Below are positions 26,981 through 36,952 of a DNA stretch of 64,000 nt, in pieces. Made by a program: the position numbers and the translations under genes. Within the stretch, counting starts at the first letter, position 1. Each line of letters opens with the position of its first letter. The notes beneath the pieces are model-generated. The model was not told the DNA's origin. It did not search any database and was given only the letters and a program-made list of their open reading frames with translations. Origin of the DNA: Neorhizobium tomejilense (GTDB lineage Bacteria; Pseudomonadota; Alphaproteobacteria; Rhizobiales; Rhizobiaceae); contig PVBG01000001.1 of assembly GCA_002968845.1 (NCBI GenBank), forward strand, positions 496,001 to 560,000, in the 5' to 3' direction.

Positions 26981-27590
26981 GCTCGGCGCCGGCCGGCCGG
27001 GTCATTTCGAACACGTCCGCGCCGCCGTCGGCGTAATCGCGATAACCCATGCGCGCAATCGGCCGGGCAAGCCCCATGTCGATCCGCCCGCCCCGCAGGA
27101 TCTCCTCGCTGATATGGATGCCGACCACCTGGCCGAACACCATGTAGGCCTCCGCCGGCTCGCCGTCCAATCCGACCGGCTGGATCACCTGCGTGACACG
27201 GCATTCGAGTACCGTATAGGCTTCACCGACGTAAGGCGCATCGATGAGTTCCGCCATCTTGGCGGTCAGCCCCGCCACCTCGAACTCGCTGACGCCGTAG
27301 GGCACCGCCTCCGACGAGGCGTTCATCTGCTCGGCCAGGTGACGGCTTGCGAGACTTGCGGTGAAGACACCGGTTTCCTCGGCGTTCTTCAGGCTGTGCT
27401 TTCGGCCGCTGGAGGAAAACATCACCAGTTTCGGGCTGTCGGAAATGGCGTTGAAGAAGGAATAGGGCGATAGGTTCATCGAACCGTCCCTGCCCTTCGT
27501 GCCGATCCAGCCGATCGGGCGGGGCGCGACGATCGCCTTGAAGGGATCGTGCTTCAGTCCATGCTGGTTGGTGTCGGTCGTGTAGAACAT
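26970..27590 (-). CDS. Flavin reductase family protein (FMN-binding split barrel)
   Basis: 206 aa. N-terminal F-K-A-I-V-A-P-R-P-I-G-W-I-G-T and L-S-P-Y-S-F-F-N-A-I-S-D-S-P are the FMN/NAD(P)H split-barrel signatures of the flavin reductase-like family. These enzymes reduce flavin for partner oxygenases, or reduce other small molecules; partner unknown. Just downstream of a nitroreductase-like gene on the same strand (8 nt gap), so probably one transcript with related redox work. Confidence 0.87.
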   Translation of the reverse strand: MFYTTDTNQHGLKHDPFKAIVAPRPIGWIGTKGRDGSMNLSPYSFFNAISDSPKLVMFSSSGRKHSLKNAEETGVFTASLASRHLAEQMNASSEAVPYGVSEFEVAGLTAKMAELIDAPYVGEAYTVLECRVTQVIQPVGLDGEPAEAYMVFGQVVGIHISEEILRGGRIDMGLARPIARMGYRDYADGGADVFEMTRPAGAEPKR

Positions 27591-27598
27591 CGAAAACC

Positions 27599-28177
27599 CT
27601 ATTCGCCGGCGTAGGTGACGATCTGCGACAATTCCGGCCGCGGGCGGTCCGGCGTCGCGAAATCGCTTGAGCCGATATGGATGAAACCGGCGATCTTTTC
27701 GCCCGGCTTCACGCCGAGGAGGGCCAGCGCCTCGTCGTCATAGGCGACCCATTCCGTACGCCAGTTGGCGACATAGCCATGCGCGTTTGCCGCCATCAGC
27801 ATGTTGAAGCAGACGGCGCCGGCCGAAAGCACCTGTTCCCATTCAGGGATTTTCGGATGCGGTGCCGCGGTGCTGACGACGGCGACGACCAGCGGCGCAC
27901 GGGTGAAGCGCGTCAGCTCCGCCTGCCGGGTAGCCTCGGCCATGTCGGGCGTCTTCTGGAGGGACAGGGCCAGAAACTGTTCGCCGAGCGTCCTGCGCAC
28001 GTCGCCGCGATAGACGATGACGCGCCAGGGGGCCAGCTTGCCGTGATCCGGAATGCGGGTTGCGAAGGTGAGAATCGCCTCTAGTTCTTCCTGCGACGGG
28101 GCCGGCTCCTTCATCTGGGCTACCGGCGTGGAATGCCTGTCGCGCAGAAAATCGATGAGTTTAACGTCATTTTGCAT
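27599..28177 (-). CDS. Nitroreductase family protein
   Basis: About 192 aa. F-L-R-D-R-H-S-T-P-V at the start, then R-I-P-D-H-G-K-L-A-P-W-R-V-I-V and F-N-M-L-M-A-A-N-A-H-G-Y-V-A-N-W, the FMN-binding pattern of YdjA-like nitroreductases. They transfer hydride from NAD(P)H to nitro compounds or quinones. ATG at 28177 is used; ATG at 28192 and TTG at 28234 are in-frame alternatives without clear ribosome sites. Lies 8 nt upstream of the flavin reductase gene. Confidence 0.87.
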   Translation of the reverse strand: MQNDVKLIDFLRDRHSTPVAQMKEPAPSQEELEAILTFATRIPDHGKLAPWRVIVYRGDVRRTLGEQFLALSLQKTPDMAEATRQAELTRFTRAPLVVAVVSTAAPHPKIPEWEQVLSAGAVCFNMLMAANAHGYVANWRTEWVAYDDEALALLGVKPGEKIAGFIHIGSSDFATPDRPRPELSQIVTYAGE

Positions 28178-28282
28178 GGTCAAAGCTTTCATTTGGAGCT
28201 GGCGGTCGGGAAGGTCTTGAAATTGCCTTGTCATTGGTCTTCAAGTGACGTCTCGGAAAACAAGAGTCAACCGGTACAACAG

Positions 28283-29269
28283 ATGGCAGGCACTTCCCTT
28301 GCGGCACGCTGGTTTCTCGCCGGAGCGATGGTTCTCGGCTCAGCTTTCAGCGCATTCGCCCAGGAAGAAGCCTTCAAGAATTTTCGCGCGCTGGACAGCA
28401 CGGCGAAGATGCCCAAGCTCAATGCCTTCTCGGCTCTGCCCGGCGGCCCGCCCGGCTCACTCTCAAGGGACGTGCAGTTCGACGCCAAGTTGACGTCCGA
28501 CGGACAGCCCATGCAGGAAGGCCTTACCTGGCGCGTCTTCAGCCCGATCGCCGGCGAAGACGGAAAATTGCCGCTGGTGGCCAGTTCCGAAGGCGGCTCC
28601 GCGTCGTTCCAGCTCTCCCCCGGCGACTATTTCGTCAATTGCGCCTTCGGCCGCGCCGGCGTTACCAAGAAATTGAAAGTCCCCGAAAGCGGAAACGTGC
28701 CGAAACAGACGCTGGTGCTCGATGCCGGCGGTTTCGTCCTGAATGCGGTTGCCGGTACCGACCAGCGCATTCCGCCCAAGGAACTGAGCTTTTCGGTCTA
28801 TTCGGCCGACGTGCGCGACAACGGCGATCGGGCGCTGGTGATGTCGGACGTGAAGCCGAATACGGTCGTGCGGCTGAATGCCGGCACCTATCATGTCGTC
28901 TCGGAATATGGCGGCGTCAACGCGGTGGTGCGGGCCGATATCCAGGTGGAGGCCGGCAAGCTCACCCAGGCCGTGCTGCAGCATCGTGCGGCGCAGATCA
29001 CCCTCAAGCTGGTCTCCCAGCCGGGCGGCGAAGCGATTGCCGACACGGCATGGTCCGTCCTGACCGCCGCCGGGGACATCGTCAACGAAAGCGTCAGCGC
29101 TTTCTCCACCATGGTGCTGTCAGAGGGCGAATATCTTGCTGTCGCCCGCAACAAGACCAAGATCTACCAGCGCTCATTCACCGTCAAAGCCGGCCGCAAT
29201 ACCGAGGTCGAAGTGCTGATGCGCGAAACGCCCCAGGTCGCCGGCGCTGTAGCCAACGACAGGAACTAG
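28283..29269 (+). CDS. Periplasmic hypothetical protein with Ig-like repeats
   Basis: 328 aa with a signal peptide (W-F-L-A-G-A-M-V-L-G-S-A-F-S-A-F-A-Q). The mature part is built of beta-rich modules of about 90 residues, each with an L-x-P-G-D/x-Y or L-N/S-A/E-G-x-Y turn (S-P-G-D-Y-F-V, N-A-G-T-Y-H-V, S-E-G-E-Y-L-A), like carboxypeptidase-regulatory or Ig-like folds. No catalytic motif. Probably an envelope structural or binding protein found in Rhizobiales. Divergent from the nitroreductase gene. Confidence 0.7.
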   Translation: MAGTSLAARWFLAGAMVLGSAFSAFAQEEAFKNFRALDSTAKMPKLNAFSALPGGPPGSLSRDVQFDAKLTSDGQPMQEGLTWRVFSPIAGEDGKLPLVASSEGGSASFQLSPGDYFVNCAFGRAGVTKKLKVPESGNVPKQTLVLDAGGFVLNAVAGTDQRIPPKELSFSVYSADVRDNGDRALVMSDVKPNTVVRLNAGTYHVVSEYGGVNAVVRADIQVEAGKLTQAVLQHRAAQITLKLVSQPGGEAIADTAWSVLTAAGDIVNESVSAFSTMVLSEGEYLAVARNKTKIYQRSFTVKAGRNTEVEVLMRETPQVAGAVANDRN

Positions 29270-29345
29270 CCGAGTTTCCGCAGCAATCGCCGAACCTCAG
29301 CCAGGCTGGCGACGCCATCTCATCTTTTCGTTGCACTATCGCATT

Positions 29346-29375
29346 TGACGGCGCCTGCATTCACAGGCGCCGTCA
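29346..29375. terminator. Perfect 12-bp hairpin between convergent genes
   Basis: TGACGGCGCCTG pairs perfectly with CAGGCGCCGTCA over a 6-nt loop. It lies between the Ig-like gene and the thrS stop. There is no T-run on either side, so it may act as a stability or termination hairpin for either strand. Confidence 0.55.
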
Positions 29376-29384
29376 TGAGTTGGG

Positions 29385-31397
29385 TCAGGCCGCTGCCTTT
29401 GCCGCCTTCCTGGCTTCGAGGCGACGCAGCACGTCCGGTGGAGTTGCCTCGTGGCTAAGCGAGGCGATCGCTTCGTCAAGCGTCATCGAGGTCTGGGCCT
29501 GCGAGCCGAGGCGGCGGATGTTGACCGAACGCTCCTCGGCTTCCTTCTTGCCGCAGACGATGATGACCGGCACCTTGGTGACCGAATGCTCGCGGATCTT
29601 GTAGTTGATCTTCTCGTTGCGGAAATCGGTCTCGACGACCATGCCCGCATCTCGAAGCGCTTCAGCCACCTCGCGGCCGTAATCGTCGGCGTCCGAGGTG
29701 ATCGTCGCCACCACCACCTGCATCGGCGCGAACCACAGCGGCATGTGACCCGCAAAATTTTCGATCAGGATGCCGAGGAAACGTTCCATCGAGCCGCAGA
29801 TGGCGCGATGAATCATCACCGGCTGGGTCTTTTCCGAGTTCTGGTCGATATAGAAGGCGCCGAACCGTTCCGGCAGGTTGAAGTCGACCTGGGTCGTGCC
29901 GCACTGCCATTCGCGGCCGATCGCGTCCTTCAGCGTATATTCGAACTTCGGACCATAGAACGCGCCCTCGCCCGGCAGGATGCCGGTCTTGATGCGGCCT
30001 TCCGACTGCGCCTCGATCGTCTTCAGCACGTCCAGCATGACGGATTCGGCACGATCCCAAAGCGCGTCGGTGCCGACACGCTTGTCCGGCCTGGTCGACA
30101 GCTTGACCACGACTTCCTTGAAGCCGAAATCCTCGTAGACCGACAGGATCAGGTCGTTGATCCGCAGGCATTCGGCCGCCATCTGCTCGTCGGTGCAGAA
30201 GACGTGCGCATCGTCCTGGGTGAAGCCGCGCACGCGCATCAGCCCGTGCAGCGCGCCGGATGCTTCATAGCGGTGGACGAGACCGAATTCGGCAAGCCGG
30301 ATAGGTAGTTCGCGATAAGACTTCAAGCCATGCTTGAAGATCTGCACGTGACCCGGGCAGTTCATCGGCTTCAGCGCGAACACGCGGTTGTCCGCTTCCT
30401 TGTCTTCCGGATGCGTGAAGGCATAGGCAGACTTCACCGCGAACATGTTCTCCTGGTACCAGCCCCAGTGGCCCGACGTCTCCCAGAGCGAGGCATCGAG
30501 AACCTGCGGCGCGTTGACTTCCTCATAGGTACCGGCGAGCCGGCGGCGCATATAGGCCGTCAGCGTCTGGAACATGCGCCAGCCCTTGCCATGCCAGAAG
30601 ACGACGCCCGGACCTTCTTCCTGGAAATGGAAGAGGTCCATTTCCCGGCCGAGTTTGCGGTGGTCGCGCTTTTCGGCTTCGGCCAGCACATGCAGGTACT
30701 GGTCGAGTTCTTCCTGCGTCGCCCAGGCGGTGCCGTAGATGCGGGTCAGCATGGCGTTGTTGGAGTCGCCGCGCCAATAGGCGCCGGCAACCTTCATCAG
30801 CTTGAAGGCCGTACCAATCTGGCCGGTCGAGGCCATATGTGGACCGCGGCAGAGATCGAACCAGTCGCCCTGGTAATAGATCTTCAGATCCTGGTCGGCC
30901 GGGATCGCGTCGATGAGTTCGACCTTGTAGCCTTCGCCCTTGGCGGCAAAGACTTCGCGGGCCTTCTCGCGAGACCAGACCTGCTTGGTGAACGGTTTGT
31001 TGCGGCCGATGATTTCCTTCATCTTCGCCTCGATCTTCGGCAGATCGTCGGGCGTGAAAGGCGCGTTGCGGGCGAAATCGTAATAGAATCCGTTCTCGAT
31101 CACCGGGCCGATGGTGACTTGCGTGCCGGGCCAAAGCTCCTGCACCGCCTCCGCCATCACGTGGGCGGCATCGTGGCGGATAAGTTCCAGCGCTCGGGCG
31201 TCGGTGCGGGTGACGATCTCGATCTTTCCGTCGATCACCGGCTCGGCGAGGTCCTGCACGGTACCATCGATGGTGACGGCGACAGCCTTCTTGACGAGCG
31301 ACTTGGAAATGCTCTCGGCAACTTCACGGCCGGTCGTGCCGGCGTCGAAAACGCGGACGGAGCCATCGGGAAATGTAAGGGAAACGGATTGGGACAT
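29385..31397 (-). CDS. thrS: Threonyl-tRNA synthetase
   Basis: 670 aa class II synthetase. Order: TGS (residues 1-64), the H-x-x-x-H editing/second additional domain ([11 protein letters not shown]), class II core with M-N-C-P-G-H and R-x-A/L-E-F-G, and the C-terminal anticodon-binding domain starting around residue 560. Catalytic Zn ligands (Cys of M-N-C-P-G-H, His of E-A-S-G-A-L-H-G, His of M-I-H-R) are present. ATG at 31397 follows GACAGGAGAAAGAC. Confidence 0.97.
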   Translation of the reverse strand: MSQSVSLTFPDGSVRVFDAGTTGREVAESISKSLVKKAVAVTIDGTVQDLAEPVIDGKIEIVTRTDARALELIRHDAAHVMAEAVQELWPGTQVTIGPVIENGFYYDFARNAPFTPDDLPKIEAKMKEIIGRNKPFTKQVWSREKAREVFAAKGEGYKVELIDAIPADQDLKIYYQGDWFDLCRGPHMASTGQIGTAFKLMKVAGAYWRGDSNNAMLTRIYGTAWATQEELDQYLHVLAEAEKRDHRKLGREMDLFHFQEEGPGVVFWHGKGWRMFQTLTAYMRRRLAGTYEEVNAPQVLDASLWETSGHWGWYQENMFAVKSAYAFTHPEDKEADNRVFALKPMNCPGHVQIFKHGLKSYRELPIRLAEFGLVHRYEASGALHGLMRVRGFTQDDAHVFCTDEQMAAECLRINDLILSVYEDFGFKEVVVKLSTRPDKRVGTDALWDRAESVMLDVLKTIEAQSEGRIKTGILPGEGAFYGPKFEYTLKDAIGREWQCGTTQVDFNLPERFGAFYIDQNSEKTQPVMIHRAICGSMERFLGILIENFAGHMPLWFAPMQVVVATITSDADDYGREVAEALRDAGMVVETDFRNEKINYKIREHSVTKVPVIIVCGKKEAEERSVNIRRLGSQAQTSMTLDEAIASLSHEATPPDVLRRLEARKAAKAAA

Positions 31398-31523
31398 GTC
31401 TTTCTCCTGTCCAGTCCCGCCAACGAATGCGGGTGGTGTTGGAATAAATGGCGGTTCGCCCTTAGGGCGCAGCCGGCGTGGCTGATAAATGCTTTTGGCG
31501 TTTTAGTAAAGGCGAGCAGCCGC

Positions 31524-32048
31524 TCAGCCGATCATTTCGGCAAGCCCGGCGACTGTGTTGGCATTGCGGATCGTGCCGATGCCGAGCTTCTTGGTGGTCA
31601 TCGCCGACAGCAGCCGCGTCTCGCTCGCCTTGCCGCCGAAGTCCACCCAGAGATCGCCGTCGACGATGGAAATCTTCTCCTCGCCGCGGTGGCGCTCGAG
31701 CAGGTTGAGGATACTTTCGTCGAGCGGTTGTCGCATCACCCGCACGCCGACCTCGGAACCTTCTCCCGACGGAAAGGGATTGCCGGCCGCGAGCTTCAGC
31801 CAATCGGTACCGGTCCTTGCGATGATATCGACATGTTTGCCGAACTGCTTCTCGAAGGCGGTCTCCAGTCTCTGCTCGAGATCGCGGATCGGTGACCTGC
31901 GGGTCTCGAAGACGAGATTGCCGGTCGAAACCAGGGTCCGGCAATTCCGGTAGCCGAGATCCTCCGCCATGGCGCGCAGGTCGGCCATCACGACCCGCTT
32001 GCCGCTGCCGAGAACGATGCTGTGAAGCAGCGCGACATAGGTGATCAT
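31524..32048 (-). CDS. DUF1697 family protein
   Basis: 174 aa. Typical start Y-V-A-L-L-H-S-I with N-C-R-T-L-V-S-T-G-N-L-V-F, the R-T-L-V-S-T/Q-S-G-N motif of DUF1697. Function is unknown in the family. ATG at 32048 has GAGGAACCG upstream. It follows yidD closely (7 nt) on the minus strand, downstream of an IscU-like gene, so the three may be co-transcribed. Confidence 0.85.
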   Translation of the reverse strand: MITYVALLHSIVLGSGKRVVMADLRAMAEDLGYRNCRTLVSTGNLVFETRRSPIRDLEQRLETAFEKQFGKHVDIIARTGTDWLKLAAGNPFPSGEGSEVGVRVMRQPLDESILNLLERHRGEEKISIVDGDLWVDFGGKASETRLLSAMTTKKLGIGTIRNANTVAGLAEMIG

Positions 32049-32055
32049 CGGTTCC

Positions 32056-32433
32056 TCACGGAGGCGATACCGGTTTGACATGACGGCGCCAGTATCTCCA
32101 TGGCGTCCACCAATGCTGCTGCCCTTCGAGCGCTTCCGGCACCGGATCGAGGCCGCTTGTACCGCCCGGCCCGCAGCGCCCCACCCGAAACAGCGTCATC
32201 CATCCGCCCGGCCACAGCCCATGCCGCGCCACCGCCTCATATCCATATTCCGAGCAGGTCGGAATATGCCGGCAGGAATTGCCGATGAAGCCTGACAGGG
32301 TCAGCTGGTAGAGGCGGATCAGCCCCATGCCGAATAGCCGGCCGGGCGTCTTGGCAAACGGGCCGGTCCAGTTGCGTGAGCGGCCTGCCTTCGGTTCGGA
32401 TCTGGAATGCCGGCAATCGGGGGCATTGCACAT
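32056..32433 (-). CDS. yidD: Membrane protein insertion efficiency factor YidD
   Basis: 125 aa. Contains the family core L-S-G-F-I-G-N-S-C-R-H-I-P-T-C-S-E-Y and R-V-G-R-C-G-P-G-G-T-S-G-L-D-P-V-P, including the three conserved Cys. YidD assists YidC in membrane insertion. The N-terminal 45 residues, with two further Cys, exceed the usual start; a shorter form starting at the G-L-I-R-L-Y-Q helix is possible. It begins 4 nt after the IscU-like stop. Confidence 0.9.
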   Translation of the reverse strand: MCNAPDCRHSRSEPKAGRSRNWTGPFAKTPGRLFGMGLIRLYQLTLSGFIGNSCRHIPTCSEYGYEAVARHGLWPGGWMTLFRVGRCGPGGTSGLDPVPEALEGQQHWWTPWRYWRRHVKPVSPP

Positions 32434-32437
32434 CGGA

Positions 32438-32887
32438 TCAGACGGTGGCCGCTTCGGACCGTTCCCTCGCCTCGATCTGGTCGATCGCATCGACGACCGC
32501 TTCGAAGGTCAGCATGGTGGAGGGATGGCGGGCTCGGTAGTCCTTGACCGGCTTCAGGTAACGCATCTCCTCGAACCGGCCGTCCGGCCCCTCGCCGTCT
32601 TCCTTCAGCATGGCGAGCATGTCCTGGCGCGCCTTGCGGATTTCTGCTGTCGTTGCGCCGATCACATGCCGCGCCATGATCGAGGACGAGGCCTGGCCGA
32701 GTGCGCAGGCGCGGACCTCATGGGCGAAATCCGTAACCCGGTCGCCGTCCATCTTCAGATGCACGCGTACCTTCGAGCCGCACAGTTTCGAATGTTTTTC
32801 GGAACTCGCATCCGCATCGGGCAACACGCCCGCATGGGTGATATTGCCGGCGAATTCGAGGATCTTGCTGTTATAGATGTCGTCCAT
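32438..32887 (-). CDS. IscU-like iron-sulfur cluster assembly scaffold, two-Cys form
   Basis: 149 aa. NifU_N/IscU-like fold with Cys36 in K-L-C-G-S-K and Cys61 in R-A-C-A-L-G-Q-A-S-S-S. The position where IscU and SufU have a third Cys reads R-A-R-H-P-S-T-M, so the third ligand is absent. This matches the divergent scaffold-like proteins found in alphaproteobacteria, whose cluster-carrying ability is uncertain. Upstream of yidD by 4 nt and divergent from folE. Confidence 0.82.
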   Translation of the reverse strand: MDDIYNSKILEFAGNITHAGVLPDADASSEKHSKLCGSKVRVHLKMDGDRVTDFAHEVRACALGQASSSIMARHVIGATTAEIRKARQDMLAMLKEDGEGPDGRFEEMRYLKPVKDYRARHPSTMLTFEAVVDAIDQIEARERSEAATV

Positions 32888-33173
32888 CAAGGCTCGCTTT
32901 TGAAACCGCCGTCGCTCGTTGAACACTGCGTCAAGTCCGGCGGGCTACCATAAAAGGCTTCCTGCCATTATATGTGATGTCCGGGCGAGATCATCAAGAA
33001 AGGATGTTTTCACGAAATCCTACCGAAAACGGAATAGGATATCTTGTAAAAATGTTCGCCGAAGGTCAGATAACCCCAGATTGCCCAAAAATCAGCCGCA
33101 GGTGCCCAGCGGCTGATCAGTCCGTGAGTAACGCCAGTCGGATGCGGCCTTGAACCGCATCAGGAGACGATAG

Positions 33174-33788
33174 ATGGATGCCATTGTAAAGAATTTCCCG
33201 GCTTCGAAAGAGAAGCAGGTCCGGCCCTCGCAGCAGGAAGCCGAAGAAGCGGTGCGCGTTCTGCTGCGCTGGGCAGGTGACGATCCGGCTCGCGAAGGCC
33301 TGCTCGAGACCCCAAAGCGCGTCGCCGCCTCCTACCGCGAACTGTTTGCCGGTTACGAACAGTCGCCGGAGGACGTGCTTGGCCGCACTTTCGAGGAAGT
33401 CTCGGGTTATGACGATATCGTGCTGGTGCGCGACATCCCGTTCTTCTCCCATTGCGAACACCACATGCTGCCGATCATCGGCAAGGCGCATGTCGCCTAC
33501 CTGCCGAACGGCCGCGTCCTCGGGCTCTCGAAGATCGCCCGCGTCGTCGAGATCTTCGGCCGTCGCCTGCAGACCCAGGAAAACCTGACGGCGCAGATCG
33601 CCAATGCGATCGAGGAAACGTTAAAGCCGCGCGGCGTCGCCATAATGATCGAGGCCGAGCACCTGTGCATGGAAATGCGGGGCGTGCAGAAGCAGGGCTC
33701 GCATACGATGACGACGACGTTTACCGGCGAGTTCAAGGCGAACGCCGCCGAACAGGCCCGTTTCTTCACGCTGGCCCGCAACCGCTGA
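33174..33788 (+). CDS. folE: GTP cyclohydrolase I
   Basis: 204 aa. Converts GTP to dihydroneopterin triphosphate for folate. Motifs: L-L-E-T-P-K-R-V near 43, S-H-C-E-H-H-M with Cys94 and His96/97 at the zinc site, G-L-S-K-I-A-R-V-V and E-A-E-H-L-C-M with the second Cys, G-S-H-T-M-T-T near 180. ATG follows CAGGAGACGATAG. Followed 28 nt later by hisI. Confidence 0.97.
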   Translation: MDAIVKNFPASKEKQVRPSQQEAEEAVRVLLRWAGDDPAREGLLETPKRVAASYRELFAGYEQSPEDVLGRTFEEVSGYDDIVLVRDIPFFSHCEHHMLPIIGKAHVAYLPNGRVLGLSKIARVVEIFGRRLQTQENLTAQIANAIEETLKPRGVAIMIEAEHLCMEMRGVQKQGSHTMTTTFTGEFKANAAEQARFFTLARNR

Positions 33789-33816
33789 TACGCGGTTGCC
33801 CGGGCGGAGTTTCCCC

Positions 33817-34278
33817 ATGCCGCTTTCTTTCGACCAGCCTTCCGACGACAAGACGGAACTCGAAGGCGCTGGCGCCTTCACGCCCCGCTTCGATCAGAAC
33901 GGTCTCGTCACCGCCGTTGTCACAGATATCCGTGACGGCGAACTGCTGATGGTCGCGCATATGGATGCCGAGGCGCTGGCGCTGACCGTCGAGACCGGCA
34001 TCGCCCACTATTACAGCCGGTCGCGTACCAAGATCTGGAAGAAGGGTGAATCCTCCGGCAATCTCCAGACCGTTCATGAGCTGCGCACCGACTGCGATCA
34101 GGATGCCGTCTGGCTCAAGGTCTCAGTCGCAGGACACGACGCCACATGCCATACGGGACGCCGCTCCTGTTTCTATCGGGCTGTTACCCAAAGTGATGGC
34201 CGGGCGGTTCTTGAAATCACCGACGATCAGCGTCATTTTGACCCAGCTGTCGTCTATTCAGATCAAGGAACCATTTAG
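33817..34278 (+). CDS. hisI: Phosphoribosyl-AMP cyclohydrolase
   Basis: 153 aa. Third step of histidine synthesis, opening the adenine ring of phosphoribosyl-AMP. Motifs: [23 protein letters not shown] and the zinc site D-C-D-Q-D-A with later C-H-T-G-R-R-S-C. It is a stand-alone HisI (not fused to HisE), as usual in rhizobia. ATG at 33817 with GGAGTTTCCCC upstream. Confidence 0.96.
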   Translation: MPLSFDQPSDDKTELEGAGAFTPRFDQNGLVTAVVTDIRDGELLMVAHMDAEALALTVETGIAHYYSRSRTKIWKKGESSGNLQTVHELRTDCDQDAVWLKVSVAGHDATCHTGRRSCFYRAVTQSDGRAVLEITDDQRHFDPAVVYSDQGTI

Positions 34279-34386
34279 GGATCTGCCTCGTTTTTCGGCA
34301 TATCTCGACTGAATAAACGATTTCGAAATCTGTTGGTGCGCTAATCGGCAGACCGGGGTTTGTTCAGCTGTGGAGGGCGTTTATCG

Positions 34387-35346
34387 ATGCTGAACTGGAG
34401 TTGGAACCGTCACGATCCGCAAGCGGCACCTGCCGACGGCGGCGAAACGAACATCCTCGAACCTACCCCTCCTCCCATCATCGAATCCCCAAAAAAAGCA
34501 AAGCTTGCCCTCGCCCTCGGCGGCGGTGCCGCGCGCGGCTGGGCGCATATCGGCGTGCTCAGGGCGCTTGACGAAGCCGGGATCGAGGTCGGCATGATTG
34601 CCGGCACTTCGATCGGCGCTCTGGTCGGCGGATGTTATCTTGCCGGCAAGCTCGACGAACTCGAAACTTTCGCCCGCTCGCTCACCATGCGCCGCATCGC
34701 CGGCCTGCTCGATCTGACGATCGGTGGCGGCGGTCTTCTCGGCGGCATGCGGTTGACCAAGCGGATGCAGGAACATCTCGAAGGGCTGTCGATCGAGGAG
34801 CTCGACCGCCCCTTCGTTTCGGTTGCGACCGAACTTCACACCGGCCATGAAGTGTGGATCTCCAGCGGCTCGCTGATCACCGGGCTTCGCGCTTCCTACG
34901 CTCTACCGGGCATTTTCGAACCGGTGAAATGCAACAACCGCACGCTCGTCGACGGCGCGCTCGTCAATCCGGTGCCGACCTCGGTATGCCGCGCCTATGA
35001 GCAGCCGCTCGTGGTCGCCGTCAACCTGAACTATGAGATTTTCGGACGGTCGGCTGTCGTCAAGCACAATGCCAGCGTCCAGCCGATCGACGACGGCCGT
35101 AAGAAACCCGAGGATGTCCGCGTCGGTCTGACCGGCACCATGGTGCAAGCTTTCAACATCATCCAGGAACGCATCTCGCGGGCGCGGCTTGCGGGCGATC
35201 CGCCGGACCTGGCGCTGCACCCGCGGCTTGCCGATATCGGACTGTCGGAATTCCACCGCGCCGGCGAAGCGATCGACCGCGGCTATACGGAGACGATGGC
35301 GCAGATCTCGGCGCTGAAGCGCATGCAGGAAGTTTTCGCTCGTTGA
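34387..35346 (+). CDS. Patatin-like phospholipase (RssA family)
   Basis: 319 aa. After a polar, Pro-rich N-terminus (residues 1-38), the oxyanion loop GGGAARG lies at 45-51, the nucleophile Ser75 in G-T-S-I-G, and the catalytic Asp in V-D-G-A (about residue 197). This Ser-Asp dyad defines a patatin-like acyl hydrolase on membrane lipids. No signal peptide. ATG at 34387 follows GGAGGGCGTTTATCG. Convergent with the CBS gene. Confidence 0.9.
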   Translation: MLNWSWNRHDPQAAPADGGETNILEPTPPPIIESPKKAKLALALGGGAARGWAHIGVLRALDEAGIEVGMIAGTSIGALVGGCYLAGKLDELETFARSLTMRRIAGLLDLTIGGGGLLGGMRLTKRMQEHLEGLSIEELDRPFVSVATELHTGHEVWISSGSLITGLRASYALPGIFEPVKCNNRTLVDGALVNPVPTSVCRAYEQPLVVAVNLNYEIFGRSAVVKHNASVQPIDDGRKKPEDVRVGLTGTMVQAFNIIQERISRARLAGDPPDLALHPRLADIGLSEFHRAGEAIDRGYTETMAQISALKRMQEVFAR

Positions 35347-35376
35347 GCGGGCATCTCGCCTCGCCACATATGTAAA

Positions 35377-35400
35377 GAGCCTCGCCCTTCGGCGAGGCTC
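35377..35400. terminator. Bidirectional hairpin between patatin and CBS genes
   Basis: GAGCCTCGCC-CTTC-GGCGAGGCTC is a 10-bp perfect stem with a UUCG-type loop, between two convergent stops. On the plus strand it follows AAA and lacks a T-run. It is a likely shared terminator. Confidence 0.65.
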
Positions 35401-35409
35401 GGCCAAAGA

Positions 35410-35844
35410 TCAGCCGGCGATATAGGCCTTGATCTGTTCGGCCTCCAGTTCGATCTCGCGGATGCGCGACTTCACCACGTCACCGATCGAGATGATGCCG
35501 GCGAGCTTGCCGTCCTGCTCGACGGGCACGTGGCGGAAACGGCCCGAGCTCATCATCCCCATCAGTTCGTCGACGGTCGTTTCGTCCTTGCAGCGCTGCA
35601 CCGAAGTGGTCATTGCCGACTTGACCGGCTGATCGAGCACGGCGGCGCCCTTGCCGGCGACGGCACGCACCAGATCGCGTTCCGTGAAGATGCCGGCGAT
35701 GCGGCCTTCCATGCCGATCACCACCACGGCACCGATCTTCTTGTCGTTGAGGATACCGGCAACTTCGAGCAGCGTTTTGTCGGGACCGACGGTCACCACG
35801 TCACGCCCCTTTGCATCCAGCATGTTCTTGACGACTATTGCCAT
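35410..35844 (-). CDS. CBS-domain protein
   Basis: 144 aa with two CBS motifs: residues 10-68 (V-V-T-V-G-P-D-K-T-L, then I-A-G-I-F-T-E-R-D) and 77-132 (S-V-Q-R-C-K-D-E-T-T, then L-A-G-I-I-S-I-G-D). Pairs of CBS motifs bind adenosyl nucleotides. No other domain is fused, so this is a stand-alone energy-sensing module of unknown partner. Confidence 0.9.
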   Translation of the reverse strand: MAIVVKNMLDAKGRDVVTVGPDKTLLEVAGILNDKKIGAVVVIGMEGRIAGIFTERDLVRAVAGKGAAVLDQPVKSAMTTSVQRCKDETTVDELMGMMSSGRFRHVPVEQDGKLAGIISIGDVVKSRIREIELEAEQIKAYIAG

Positions 35845-35973
35845 GGCTCTCTCCTCGCAACCAGTTCGGCTTGGACATTGTCCGTTCCCGAAAGCAAAGC
35901 GCCTGGGTGGAGGAACCGTCCCTGCACGTATGCGGAAGTGTAGAGCGAGGCGGGAAAGAGATCAAGAAAGAGA

Positions 35974-36732
35974 TCAAGGACGCGCGAGCGGCATGACGTG
36001 GCGTGGCAAGGGATCGAAAAGACCGAACAGCAGGAAGCCGAACAGGAAGCCGCCGATATGCGCATCCCAGGCGATCGGCCCCATATCCGCGCCGAACAGC
36101 GTCACCCCGAAGGCGATCAGCAGGTTGCCGGCGAACCACATGGCAGTGAAGATCACCACGGTGCGGTTGCGGAAGGAGCCGAGGATCGACTGACGCGGAT
36201 AAAGATGGCCGTGGGTGCGGTCATAGCCCCGACGTTCCGGGAAGGCGAAACGGCAGGCGGCTCCCATCAGCGCCGAGACGACCCCCGACGCGCCGATCAG
36301 CAGCGTCTCGTTGCCCCAGTTGAGCGCGGCGTGGAAGAAGGCGGCGGCCACCGCCGAGAGGATCCAGAAGATCACGTAGCGCAGGGTGCCAATCCGTCGC
36401 ACAACCGGCGCCCCGAAGGCCATCAGCCAAAGCGCGTTGAAGAGAATGTGTTCGATGCCGCCGTGCAGAAGCGAGTAGGTGACCGGTGTCCACGCCCATG
36501 CAAAACCCTGCTCGCCGAGCGGATAGACGTAACGCAACGGCGTGAACGCCAGATTGACGACCATATAGGCGCGCGTATCCTCGTCCAGCACATAGTCCTG
36601 CACGATATAGATGACCGCAAGCAGAGCCAGCGTTACGACAAGGCTCCGCGGGAGATTGAAAATCGGCTGCGATCGCTCGGCGTCGCCGTCCGCCTCGGGC
36701 TGCTCGTTTGCCATATCCGGCCCGTCGTTCAT
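35974..36732 (-). CDS. Rhomboid family intramembrane serine protease
   Basis: 252 aa, about seven hydrophobic segments. G-A-S-G-V-V-S-A-L-M-G carries the catalytic Ser and A-H-I-G-G-F-L-F-G the catalytic His in the last helix; H-G-G-I-E-H-I-L-F-N-A-L-W is the conserved H-x-x-x-H/N segment. It cleaves substrates inside the membrane; targets unknown. The N-terminal ~25 residues are acidic and polar. ATG at 36732 follows GAAGGGACTGGC. Confidence 0.88.
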   Translation of the reverse strand: MNDGPDMANEQPEADGDAERSQPIFNLPRSLVVTLALLAVIYIVQDYVLDEDTRAYMVVNLAFTPLRYVYPLGEQGFAWAWTPVTYSLLHGGIEHILFNALWLMAFGAPVVRRIGTLRYVIFWILSAVAAAFFHAALNWGNETLLIGASGVVSALMGAACRFAFPERRGYDRTHGHLYPRQSILGSFRNRTVVIFTAMWFAGNLLIAFGVTLFGADMGPIAWDAHIGGFLFGFLLFGLFDPLPRHVMPLARP

Positions 36733-36952
36733 GCCAGTCCCTTCCGTCTTCTCATTCCCCGGCGGAATGGCCGACAGCCATATAGGAGCGGCCGTTCAAA
36801 TGAAAGCATACCGGGATCACAGTCACGCCAGCGCATCGGCGGGTCATGGATCGTTAACCATGACCTCTTTGCCGTGGCACGGATTTCGCTGCTGGAGAAG
36901 GACCAGCCGCGCATGAAGCGCGATCTGTCTCGAAATGTAACAGGTAAGATGA

